This document shows, in pieces, positions 47,096 through 57,621 of a DNA stretch of 64,000 nt; position 1 is the first letter of the stretch, and every line of letters starts with the position of its first letter. The notes under the pieces were generated by a model. The model saw only the letters and a list, made by a program, of their open reading frames with translations, ran no database searches and was not told the DNA's origin. This DNA is from Orobanche coerulescens (lineage: Eukaryota; Streptophyta; Magnoliopsida; Lamiales; Orobanchaceae), in the NCBI GenBank assembly GCA_033398695.1, contig CM065806.1, positions 38,899,001-38,963,000 on the forward strand. Reading direction: 5' to 3'. Made by a program: the position numbers and the translations under genes.

Positions 47096-49149
47096 ACAAC
47101 AACATGTCCATGTTCGAAGGTCGACCTCATAAGAAACTTTGTTTTCTTCGACTTTATAAACAAGTGGGGTGGTAGCTCGAACGGTAAGAGTCAGACTGGC
47201 TTGCACAGAGTTAGAAAGCTTTTCAAAAGTGTGCATTGTCAACTCATGGTCTCTTGACGTAGCTTCTCCCCGCTTCTCATCAAACCAATTCTCTAAAATT
47301 AGGCGAAATATCTCGAGTAACGAGCAAACAGGTAAACGCCTCGCCCACAACATACGATTATTAAAGCATTCAACAGCATTGGATGTCAAGAAGTTATAGC
47401 GTCGTACCGGACACTTCGACCTAGCCCACCTCTCTGGCCCAATTTCAGAAAGGCGCCTGTGCGCCCCATTAGGGCTTTCGATATGTAGTTTCGAAAAGTA
47501 GTTTTTAAAAACATCTTCTCGATGCGTGTAGGCAGCAGTTCTAAAGAGTCCTATAGCATGCGCACCATAGGAGGTCAGATTTTTTGAAGATGGTGATAGC
47601 AAAACCCGTGGAATGCATTCGGATAGACGACTCGAATAGCATTCTGAATGCTCTTATGTTGGTAACTCACAATCAGCAAATCTTCCGTCGGATTGTAGCA
47701 TCTGCGCAGGTTATACAGAAAATAAGTCCATGACTCGTCGTTCTCTATCGGACCGAGACCAACAGCAAGAGGAAAAACTTGCTCGTTCCCGTCAAATGTG
47801 ACGGCCGCAAATAGAGTTCCTTTATTCCTTCCCTTTAGGTGGGTCCCATCAACTATAATCACCGGTCGAAGGCACGTATCAAATGCCCTAATACTCTGTC
47901 CGAGTGCAACGAACATGTGGCGAAACACTCCCTCACGAGTCGTCTGCAAATCATAAATTGTCCACGGATTACTGTTTTAACAAATACGAGATAAGATGGG
48001 AGCCTCGATACGACTCATCAAAGCCGCCATATGTATTCTCTATCGCTATATTCCTCGTCAGGAGAGCAAAGCGTATAGCATGTCAATGCCGTACTCCCTA
48101 CACATCTCTCGCAATCATCTCCTTTGGCCTCAAAGTGACCCCCTCACCGGTCAATCTTTTAGCAAAATAATGGGCGGCAACCTCGAAGTGACCGATCGTG
48201 CGGCAAGACGGTTCAAATCAGGGGTGACAATTTGTGCTCCAATGTCAACTTAGTAATTCTCCAAATAGTTGCACCCTCAATAGCACACAACCTAAACTGA
48301 CAATTTCTTCGCCCACTCTTACAGACAAACACTATACGTTTATCGGCGGAACGATCAGTGATACACTGTAGCATGTTTTCCAAATGATACATTCCTACAG
48401 TTATCCTCAACTCTGTCTTCGAACGAAAGGTGGACCCCACCTCTAGCTGACCGGTAACCGGTGGAGGCTGCTCGACCCAACCCAAAGTCCTGGCACTACC
48501 GGGGTCCGGAAATGGAATGATCCAGTTACGCATTGATTGTAGATGCTTATGCTCGCTCGCATATTGATGGTCGGATGAGAAGTTCCGACGACTCATAATC
48601 CTATCCATTTGGGCCGGTTGGCGAACCCAAACAAGAAATTCCGTAGATAGTGACTCAAGCAAGTCTTTACAACAATCTTCATCTTCGGATGTATGCACCT
48701 CTTCATCTTCCTCATCTTCCTCGTCTTCCTCATCTTCCTCGTATTGATACTCTTTGGAAGGCATGCCATAATTTATGTTGCCGGGCTCTACTCTCGAGCT
48801 GCTACATCCCATATTAACCTCGGGAGTGGAGGAGCTGCTGTTCTCAACATAGACCTCAGGATCCTCCTTGTATTCTACTAGTAATCGAAGTATCTCGGTA
48901 TCGCCCCGTAATAGGACTTTTACTTTGTTTCCTTTGGCCATGTGTGTCAAGTACCATAATTTGTAATCGGACTCATTTGGACCACCCAAACCCTCTCTGA
49001 TAACCCCCACGAGGTTTGCACGACTAACTTTGCTCGTGTCGATATAGACAAAAAAGGAGTCCCCGTCTACATATGTCGATCGCTCCCAATGACCACCGTG
49101 ATGTATCAAAATACGCTGCCACGACATCTGATTACAAAATGAGCGAACA

Positions 49150-49385
49150 ATATTATGGTCTGCCTTGGACACGACCGACGCACACGGTCGTATGCTACCG
49201 TGTGCAGCGATCGTGTGCAAGTTTCTGGCCATGAACACGATCGCTGCACACGATTGTAGACGATCGTGTTAAACGATCGTGTACACGTTAGTGTTGCGCA
49301 CGATGTTAAGGTCGTTGCGCACGATCGTTGCACACGATCGTTGCACACGGTGGCTTCCCATCGTGTGCAGCGATCGTGTCCGTAA
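49150..49385. repeat. CACGATCGTG palindrome array in the 5' intron of the MURA gene
   Basis: About a dozen variants of ACACGATCGT and CACACGGT between a likely donor (AAG/GTATGC at 49433-49432) and the acceptor at 49128. Same motif family as at 21970-22240 in the opposite gene. Confidence 0.82.
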
Positions 49386-49719
49386 GAACAGATCTGGAAT
49401 TTTTTTTTCAGCGTTCAAATAATGATGCATACCTTCTTTATGAACTCAGAAGCACGACAAATGAAGTCCTATTTCAACGTCAACTTTTATTTTCGAACAA
49501 TCTTGTGATTTCTGTAAGATTTTTTGAGAGACCCTTTGTCAAAAATAAAATGGTTGTGTTGTTTTGATGTATATGTTTGTAGTTAAATTTTGGTTGTTGG
49601 ACATTAATATCGATCGGAGGAGGAAAGTAAAAAAGAAAAAAGAGAAGAAAAGTAGTTTAAATTAAATAAATAAATAAAAAGTGAGAAGTCAACAATACAA
49701 CAAAATAGAGGACATTTTA

Positions 49720-50445
49720 GTCTTTTTAATCAAAATGGTACCAAAAACTTATAGTTTTATGAATGGGGATATAGAACTTATCAATTTTATACTTTGGTAT
49801 TAAAAAATTGATTCCCACAATAAACTTTTGTATCTACAAAATATCATATATATTATGAATATATAAATAAATATTATATATTACTCATATATTAACATTT
49901 ATTCATATGTATAATATTTATTATATATGTTCTTATCTATTTCAAATATATTTCTATATATAAATATATATATTATATATTATACGTATTATTTATATAC
50001 GTATTAAATATTTTATATATTACTTACATATAAAATTGAATCATTTATGTATAATATTTTGTTTAAATTTAAATAATATATATATATATAGAAGATGAGT
50101 CAAATTTGATTTTTTAATAATTTTCAAATTTGTTTACTTTGTGTTTGAATTTGGCTACTTTGTGTATGAACTTGACTTCTTTGCGTTTGAAATTGGATTT
50201 TTAAGTACTTTATGAATTTTTGGATTATATCATTTATATTGCTTAAAAAATAAACAACGATATATAGAACAACTTATAATTCATATTCAGTGGTAAATCG
50301 GTCATTTCTGTTATATAGACAGTTTATTCCGATGAAAAAGTAAACAATATCATCAATTTACCCAGACAGACACATTTACCCAGACAGACAAATTTATCCA
50401 GACAGACACAATTTACCCAGACAGATAAATTTGGTAAACAACCCC
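49720..50445. repeat. MULE-1 right terminal inverted repeat
   Basis: Ends GTAAACAACCCC. Four copies of TTTACCCAGACAGA-like units lie within the last 110 bp (50350-50430), and 49721-49799 mirrors 21609-21687. Confidence 0.7.
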
Positions 50446-51529
50446 TAACACTTATATGGGCGCCGTCTACCCATACAATTAATACGATCCGATAATTATT
50501 GGGCTGCCGCCTACCCACACAATAATAATGCGGACTATAAACACGTTAACAAATTACAAAATAAGTTAACGAAGTGTGAATTAATAATTTTCAATTATTC
50601 AACCAAAATTCTAAAATCAAAATTTAAAATTTTAGTTTTGTCGAAATTATTTAATTATTATTCTTAAATTAATTAATTCACTTAATTAAATCTTTAATTA
50701 GCTCAACTAATAAAATTAACAAAATTTCATTAACCCAAAAATCAAACTTAATTAATTTTAATTAATAAAATTTTAGAGAGCTCAGGTGTAATTTCCAAAT
50801 TTGCACGGGAGGGCCTATCCCAAATCAAATTTGCAAAATAGCCCTCCCACATCATCACCCGTCCCATCGGATCCAAAATCATCAATCGTTCATCATGTTC
50901 AACTTCAAGTTTCAGATTTAATCAAATAAATTTAATCTCATCAATTAAGTTCAAGTCCAACAAGAACCAAAACAGGGTGAACACCAAAACAATGAACATC
51001 AGGCAACCAAAGCAACAGCACAGGAATATCAGCGCATCACAGCGCCGCCATGCAAGGAGCGATGCGGTGGTGGCGCGGCATCTCGTCGCCGCGTCGGCTG
51101 AATGCGCCAGGGCGTAAGCCACACGCACGCGAGATACCTCCCAATCAAGCAAAATCTGGCTTTGACAAACACGCGCGCGCGCGTCAAATTCCACCGCAAT
51201 ACTCGATCAATGAGAGAAGCGGTGAAATACCCCAGATGAGCAGGAATCGTGCCGCCTTCACCGGAGAGAAGCCCATGCACCCACACCCGCAATCGGATGA
51301 AAAGGGGGGAGGAGCGTTGTCGCAAAACCCTAGGTCAGCCACCGCTCTCGCTCGGTTGAGGGTCCACGTGCGCAACCAGCGATCGGCGGAGCAGCACCGT
51401 GGAAGGAGCGGCGCAGGGGTATGAGAACCCTAATTTGGAACAGGGGTGAAGACCACAAGAACCCAGCCTGCGCGCGCGTGTGTATGTGAGATGGGATAAC
51501 ACACATAAAATAAGGGTTCCTAATTTTGA
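50446..51529. other. unassigned DNA between the two MULEs
   Basis: Two units of GGGC(G/T)GCCG(T/C)CTACCCA near 50458 and 50503, then AT-rich DNA to 50780, then a GC-richer stretch with short (CG)n runs (51171-51183, 51471-51480). Open frames are short and show no known domain. Confidence 0.5.
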
Positions 51530-51770
51530 AAGAAAAACTAGATTACTAGACACCGCCCTAAATTACTAGACACCGCCTTACAATATTATCTTTTTGTCCT
51601 TAATTCATATTAATCAGATTTAAGATCCTAATTTGACAATACTTTTCTCTCTAAACAACCCACCAGACGCAGCCGCACCGCCGCCACACCACCGCCGCAA
51701 AGCCGCCGTCCGCCGCCATAGCACCGCCGCATAGCTGCCGTCTGCTGCCGCACCGTCGTCGTCCGCCGCC

Positions 51771-54143
51771 ATGACTGGAAAAGGAAAAGCTCTGGTAACT
51801 ATTTTTTTCGTTTCTTGTTTCTTTGCGGCGGCCCGTGCCGGAGTGCAGCGAGCCGCGGCCGTTATTTTGTGACAGCGTCCGACGATGACGCTTTAGCCAT
51901 GGCAGATTCCGCCGATTCCGCTGTCCATGGCGCAGCGCCCAGCGGGCCTTCGGCTGTGGTACGAGCGTCCCACGGCGGGCGTCAACCGTGCCAAGGCGTC
52001 AGATCGGACGCCTAGCCGCTGGACTAAGCGTCTGTTTCGGACGCTTGAACCATGGACGTAGCGTCCAGACCAGACGCCTGTGCCATGGTTCAAGAGTCCG
52101 TTCCGGACGCCCCAGTCATTTTTTTGGAAAAAAATAAAATTTTCAATTAATAATTAATAATGTGTATTGTTTGTATGATTATTACTTATTAGTTGTATTT
52201 TTTGCTAAATGTAGATGAGAGGAGGAGCGGGCAAATCTATGTCGCTAGTCACAGAGTTGATGGGTTCTGGAGCGCGTCACACCAGAGCTCGTGGTGTTGA
52301 TGCTTCCGTTCGTAGACAGCGGGAGGCAGAGCGTAGGGGATTCGAGGACGTACCTTATACTGATTTTGGTACTGAGGATTCGAGCGAGTATTATTCGCAC
52401 GATGAGGCCGACGATCAGGAGGGCGGTGATGATTCTTCTTCATTTTCGTGCCGGGTTCGGAAGGGGAGAGGGGGGAGGTTTGTGACTTCTGGGTCTACCA
52501 GTAGTAAACGGCGTAGGGCAGAGGATGAGACATCTTGGAGGGTTTCTGAGGAGATGCCCGGTGGCCCTATCGACGGCAGCGTTATCCCGAGTTTCGGTGG
52601 GCATGTCGCCGCGCGTATCTGGACTGGAGATATGAGAGGTTTGCTGAAGTGTCACACCAGGGCTGCTGCTTGTCAGAGCTTGAGTCAGTGGCGCTCAGTG
52701 ATGTCACCCTCTTTAGTGAGTCGGATCAGTGGGACTGGGTTATCCCACCTGACGGACGCCATGTTCAGACATATTGACTCCCCGTTGATTTCTGCGTTCG
52801 TTGAGCGGTGGCAGCCCGATACGAACTCTTTTCACATGCTCTTCGGAAAGATGACCATCATGTTACATGATGTGTGGCAGATCCTTCGCATTCCTGTCGA
52901 GGGGCGATTGGTTGATGCCGCTAGCACATCTACACAGTTGTAGGTGGATGTGATGGAGGTTCTTGGAGTATCGCGGTTGGAGCTACTGAGTACTCACTGG
53001 GGGGTGGCGGCGTACTTATGGACTCGATTTTTAGGTCATGTCGCGATGGAGGTCGAGTGGAGGGCACCCAGGCCGTAGCTTGGATGTGGTTGTTATTTGG
53101 ATCCACCTTGTTTGTTGACAAGAGTGGTAACCGGATTAGGCCTTCCTACATATTGGAGGTGAGGGACGGTATGGATACTACCAGTCAGTATTCATGGGGT
53201 TCGGCCGCATTGGCTTTCATGTACCGTCAGCTCGATATCGCTAGTCGCGGCGACTCCATGGGGATTTGTGGATGCCTTACCCTCGTTCAGGCTTGGATTT
53301 ACAAGTATTTTCCCTGCTTTCGACCTCATCGAGAGCGTATGATTGTTGACTCCACGCAGCCTCGAGCTTCTACATGGAGTGTCCATCCCGAGGGTAAGGA
53401 CGGGCACCGACTCCAGTTTTTGCGTCGCCGCATTGATTAGTTGACAGCCGCATAGGTATAATGATTCCTTCTAACAATCTCACAATTCATTTAAAAATAA
53501 CTTGTATAATTTGTTGATTACATGTACGCAGATACAGTTGTTGCCTTATGGCCCTGATCCGGTGAAGGATGTCCCGAGGACCACATTCATTGGATGGCTA
53601 CGATATCGGGATATTATCGAGCCATACATGCCTGGTCGGGCATTACGGCAGCTCGGTTATGTGCAGACCATCCCTTTCCCGATCACCAGACCGGAGAAAG
53701 CGGTTCGGGCTTGGTCGAGCAGATTGTACCGAGTTGACTATCCCATTCGGATGTCATTTGATGCTTGGATGATGTTTCCGGGTGCATACAGGCTTCCTCT
53801 CGCTGACTATCAGGCTGCTTCTCATTATCAGGCTGCTTGCGCCGATGATTACATTGAGTGGTATTATCGGTATTCGCACCCTCAGCTACTGAACGATGGT
53901 GCAGCACTTGGATCAGTGATACCTTCTCGTTCCAACAGTGATTACGTATGTTCTTTAACTTTGTACTTTGTTTGATTTCATCATACATTACTCATTGTAT
54001 TATATTGTCTATATTTTTTATAGTGGGTGAGTCGATTGGCCGGTATTACCCAGCACTGTATTAGACACCTTCCCCCAGACCTGGCGGAAGAAGCGATGAC
54101 GATGCTCGAGGAGTACATGAGGGATTGGCATTTGGCCAACTGA
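51771..54143 (+). pseudogene. MULE-2 plant mobile domain (PMD, MAIN-like) gene
   Basis: Exons: 51771-51794 (8 codons, MTGKGKAL), 52215 to about 53455, 53532-53945 and 54024-54143, with GT-AG borders. An acidic/Ser-rich N-part with SSKRRR is followed by the PMD: GGHVAARIWTG, FRHIDSPLISAFVERW, MLHDVWQILRIPVEGRLV, then FVDKSGNRIRPSY in the next frame and IPFPITRPEKAVRAW. PMD proteins of plants act in gene silencing and meristem maintenance; transposon copies have unknown roles. Breaks: TAG at 52941, a frameshift near 53040, and two TAG codons at the end of the second exon (near 53438 and 53453). Each stop could derive from CAG. Confidence 0.8.
51930..52115. repeat. GACGCC/CCATGG palindromic repeats in first intron of the PMD gene
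   Basis: Units such as GGCGTCAGATCGGACGCC (hairpin, 6-base loop) alternate with CCATGG. The piece near 52042 (AGCGTCCAGACCAGACGCC) matches 56258 in the transposase intron. All lie within the inferred intron 51795-52214. Confidence 0.82.
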
Positions 54144-54422
54144 TTTTGTATTTTATATTTTGTTTGTTTTGTGTAAGATGGTATTTTGTTTGCGTTTTCG
54201 TTTTTTTTTATTTTGTATATTGATTGGCACTTTCGTTTTGCATTTGACACTGTACTTTTGTTTGTTTTTTTCTCTTCTATTTACAAAAACGAAAATTTTT
54301 CTGTCAACTATCAAGATCAACATAAAAGAAAATCAACTATCAACTATAAAGATCAACAAAAACGAAAATTTTATTAATTAAGGAACGTACAACAAATTCA
54401 TTTTTACATCATACCGACTAAT

Positions 54423-56396
54423 CTATTCCATAAGTCTCTTGAGCTCACACGCACAAGGAATCTGATGGGTGGTTTGGAGTGCAAAACCGCAACGATGGTA
54501 CACTTGATCACTTAATTCTCTCATACGTGTCAATTCATTCGACAGTAACCGCAGACAATGATGGGAAACACGACAGCGCAAGTCAGCGCAAGTAGTTGAA
54601 CGGAAAACCAGAATACACCACGCCTGTACGACACCTAGACTGTTCAAGTGTGTATCCGATCTGCGTAAGTTGTGATTCAATCTCCTGGTTCACTTTGGTC
54701 CAGACGGTATCGAGGGCTCCAGTGGAAGAATTAACCCATTGCTTTAACTCGGCATGTGCACTCTGAACTCTACAAGTGGTTGTGTTTCCAAAATGAAGCA
54801 CTTTATTCGTCGACGCAACAACGAACATCTCCTTGTATTTTAGCCATGTACCCTCAACGTAGGATATCACCTTAGTATTCCATCTCCATGTATCCTTCAT
54901 GAGTTGCACCGCTTGATCATATTCCTCTTCGGTCGCCGCTTCCATAATTTTCTTTCATTTCCCATTTTTAAACCTTTGGCCCATTTCTTTATCTTTTCCA
55001 CAAATTCTGCAGACATTGTCTTCAACATCCTTATTAATATGCCATGTGCAAAGCAAGTGGGCACTCTGTGGAAATATCTCTTCAATAGGACGCATCAATC
55101 CCAACTCGCAATCCGTAACAATATCCGTCGGATGAACATCAAACCCAAGCAAAATTTTCAACTTCTGTAACACCCACGCATAGCTCGATTCGGTCTCATT
55201 TTTCATAATTGCATAGGCGATTAGGAAGTTCTCGTTACATGGAGTCATCCCGACTATCTCGAGAAATGGCATCTTATACTTATTCGTTTTGTAGGTGGAA
55301 TCCATGCCAATGAACCATCTGTAGGTCCGGATTAAGTTGATTGATGTTGGATGTGCCATGAACACGTGGGTAACAACATTTGTATCTGGGTCGGCCTGCA
55401 TCCAATGTACGTAGTTATTCGTCACAGCCAAATGGTGAAACTGACCGACGACATCTCTTTCTTCAAAATCATGCTTCCTAAGGTGGTCTCTATAATTATA
55501 GATATGTCGTCTAGTCGGTTTGTCCTCGGGAAATTTATTCTGAATGGCCGCCAAGATGGCACACGGCTTGGCTTGAGCAGCACTCATCTCACGAACCACT
55601 TGTTTGGCTGATTTACTCAGTCCACTCATTTGACGATACCCCTTCGGATAAACAATAAATGAGTGATTGTGCATACCCTTACTCCCAGAGATCGGTCTGA
55701 TTATCCAACCACTCAAGTCATGCAATTGTTCGGCCTTTATCTGAAATGTACACTTGCATGCTTTCGTCTTTGTGTCCTTTCGAACAGCGATATCCAAATC
55801 TCTTAATACCCCTCTGTATCGTTCACCACGGTTACATCTCAATAGCTTTATCTTTCCTTTATTCTTGTACGATGAAATGATCAACTCGAAACCAATTTGA
55901 AGAGCAATTTTTTTTCGCCCAACCAATCGCATCACAATCACTAGCGAATATTTCGTCATTAACGAAATAACCACTATAATCAACGCCGTCACCTTCAAAT
56001 TCTTCCAATATAACCTGAAATTTTTAATTGACAGAATATTAATAATAATACCAATAATATTATTATTAAAATTTAAAATCAGGCAAAAAAAAGGGTCCAG
56101 GCGTCCAAAAATTGCGCCTGGACCATGGCCGAGGCGTTTGGCTTGGACGCTTGGCCACGGTATAGGCGTCTGAATCGGACGCCTAGCCATGGCATAGGCG
56201 TCTGAATCGGACGTCCCGACCATGGTTCAGGCGTCTGGTTTAGACGCCTAGACCTAGGACGGAGCGTCCGCACCAGACGCCTGTACCATGGTCTAGGCGG
56301 AATCTGGGGATGCCTGTACCATGGAACAGGCGGAATATTCAGACGTCTGCGTCATTTTCTCCGAAAAATTACCTCCAGATGCGAATTCTCGTCCAT
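54423..56396 (-). pseudogene. MULE-2 transposase (MULE/FAR1-type DDE), nearly intact
   Basis: Exon 1 is 8 codons (56396-56373, MDENSHLE) ending at GTAATT. Exon 2 starts at 56014 after ATTTCAG, phase 0. It has a WRKY/GCM-like zinc region (LLRCNRGERYRG, CKCTFQI, MHNHSFI) and the DDE core: FIGMDSTYKTNKYKMPFLEIVG (first D), IVTDCELGLM (second D) and a CTWHINKDV block. The SWIM finger follows near 54450 (IPCACEL). Only three breaks are seen: one extra A in a run near 55908, a TGA at 54955 in conserved frame (likely from TGG), and a frameshift near 54590. The gene converges on the PMD gene, 280 bp apart. Confidence 0.85.
56090..56345. repeat. GACGCC/CCATGG palindromic repeats in first intron of the MULE-2 transposase
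   Basis: Eight or so units of GGCGTCTGAATCGGACGCC or close variants alternating with CCATGG. The array lies inside the intron 56372-56015. Same family as 51930-52115. Confidence 0.88.
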
Positions 56397-56725
56397 TTTC
56401 GTAGTTGTCGATGATATTGACGATATATATTTGATTGTATGTTCTGTAGAATAAATGAAAAATTGTTTCTAGATTTCAATTCGAAAAACTTGAGTTTGAA
56501 AGATTTTGGTGTGGTGTGGTATTTAGAAATAATGAAAGATTTTGAAATGGACAAAAAGGTAATCTTATATGGCGGTGTCTAGTAATTTTGGGCGGTGTTT
56601 AGTAATACCCAAGAAAAACAAGTAATCAAATCGGTATGGTCCAATTGACACAGACTGCACCGAAAATTTTATATTTTTTTTAAATAAACAAATCTGATTA
56701 TGCAATTAAACTAGAGCCTAAAGAT

Positions 56726-57053
56726 TTTGATACCACTGTTGGAATTTATAGCCACGTAATTCACATAAAACATGCACAGCAGAAATTAACATTTCACCAA
56801 TAATGAACAAAAAATTACATAATTGAAGAACGAGATACGTAAAAGAAATCCTATAGGAATTGGTGACAGGATTCGAGACAGGATTCTTCTACTATGGTAT
56901 CCAAGTAACTTTTGTTTACCAATTTGCAGCAATCTGCCAGCTTTGAATCACGAGATGAATTTGCTAGGAAAATTCTAACTCTAGATTTTATGGAGACTTA
57001 GGTCTGAACTAATACTGTTGGATTCCCTAAGGATTCATATATATATATAAGTC
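56726..57053 (-). other. possible copia LTR remnant
   Basis: On the minus strand, CAACAGTGGTATCAAAATC resembles an LTR end followed by a decayed initiator-Met primer site (TGGTATC). The LTR would lie to the right (TGTTGGAATT at 56739). No partner LTR or coding region is found, so this is tentative. Confidence 0.35.
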
Positions 57054-57290
57054 AGGTTCAAACGAGAATGCTAACTATTTAAGATAATACGAGAATGGTC
57101 GCCCACGTATAAAATCATTATGATTTTACAGTGAAGGAAAAAATAATATATGATTTTATCCTGACAAAAAAAATCAAATATATATGTATAAAATCATATA
57201 TGATTTTATACTGATATACACACTCACGTAATCATATATAATTTTGTACGTGGATGACCATTCTCATATTCTCTTAAATAGTTAGTTTGA

Positions 57291-57294
<4 letters not shown>
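57054..57294. mobile_element. 241-bp foldback MITE
   Basis: Ends AGGTTCAAAC and GTTTGAACCT are inverted, and the match continues for about 65 bp (ACTATTTAAG, GAGAATGGTC, CCACGTA). The middle is ATATGATTTTAT repeats. No clear target duplication, because the right flank is a CT repeat. Confidence 0.75.
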
Positions 57295-57327
<33 letters not shown>

Positions 57328-57354
57328 ATAAATATATATATATATATATATATA
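57293..57354. repeat. microsatellites (CT)n and (TA)n
   Basis: About 15 CT units (57293-57322) and about 11 TA units (57332-57354) separated by CATTATAAA. Confidence 0.95.
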
Positions 57355-57621
57355 ATGGAGGCCTGATTTAATTCCCAAGAAGGAAATAGATGCCCTAGCC
57401 CATTAATAAAATTCGTAGAGACTTTATTTCCATAATATATAATATTATCCTACAATAATATTCCAAAAATTATTATTATGAAATCCTATTTAATTAAATC
57501 TAATTTAATTAAACAATATTAATTAATTCTAAATTAATTAATTAATAATAACAATTAATTCTAAATTAATATATTATTATTTTCTCTTAAATTATATATC
57601 CATATCCAATATGATATTTAA
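57355..57621. other. AT-rich spacer
   Basis: TTAATTAA-rich sequence with no coding or repeat structure beyond low complexity. Confidence 0.6.

Larger units (their letters stand above)
28496..49127 (-). pseudogene. MULE-1 MURA-type transposase gene, split by two LTR retrotransposons
   Basis: The exon begins at the ATG 49127 right after an acceptor CAG (MSWQRILIHHGG). The N-terminal region has an acidic run and the FRLCAIEGATIWRI zinc-binding-type block. Region 48245-47940 is frameshifted several times. The DDE core (47949-47066) has VDGTHLKGRNKGT (first D), but the second acid is replaced: IVSYQHKSI where MURA proteins have SDRH. Then come CYHHLQ and the AVECFNNRM block. The SWIM finger (CxC ... 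IPCRHA) is cut at 47096/38650 by an LTR element. The exon ends 38593 (AAG/GTACATG), and the last exon 28940-28496 has HPDEWNVP and a CCHC knuckle. There is a stop at 28781. A 5'-UTR intron (49432-49128) is likely. Confidence 0.82.
21217..50445. mobile_element. MULE-1: large Mutator-like element with Ulp1-like gene and MURA transposase, carrying two nested LTR retrotransposons
   Basis: The ends are GGGGTTGTTTAC (21217) and its reverse complement GTAAACAACCCC (50445). A second inverted match of about 78 bp lies deeper in (21609-21687 versus 49721-49799), so the terminal inverted repeats are long and partly decayed. Inside are a plus-strand DUF1985-Ulp1 gene, a small gene and a minus-strand MURA gene, an accessory-versus-transposase layout known from plant MULEs that captured Ulp1. 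Flanks TAGGACTAA and TAACACTTA agree at 6 of 9 bases; a TAA triplet also abuts both ends. Without the nested insertions the element would be about 11.7 kb. Confidence 0.72.
51539..56610. mobile_element. MULE-2: complete 5.07-kb Mutator-like element with PMD gene and transposase
   Basis: A 9-bp duplication AAGAAAAAC at 51530-51538 and 56611-56619 frames the element; 9 bp is the Mutator length. Both ends carry two tandem copies of ATTACTA(G/A)ACACCGCC followed, at about 30 bp, by CTTTTTGTCC, in inverted orientation. Inside are a plus-strand PMD gene and a convergent minus-strand MULE transposase. PMD genes are known passengers of plant MULEs. Few inactivating changes are present, so it is younger than MULE-1. 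Confidence 0.9.

Noticed and set aside
48693..48881. Plus-strand Ile/Phe/Leu-rich frame resembling a membrane protein
   Set aside because: Antisense of the acidic Glu/Asp run in the MURA N-terminal exon.
50922..51425. Overlapping open frames in the GC-rich inter-MULE segment
   Set aside because: Short, on both strands, no recognised motifs; GC-rich composition suffices.
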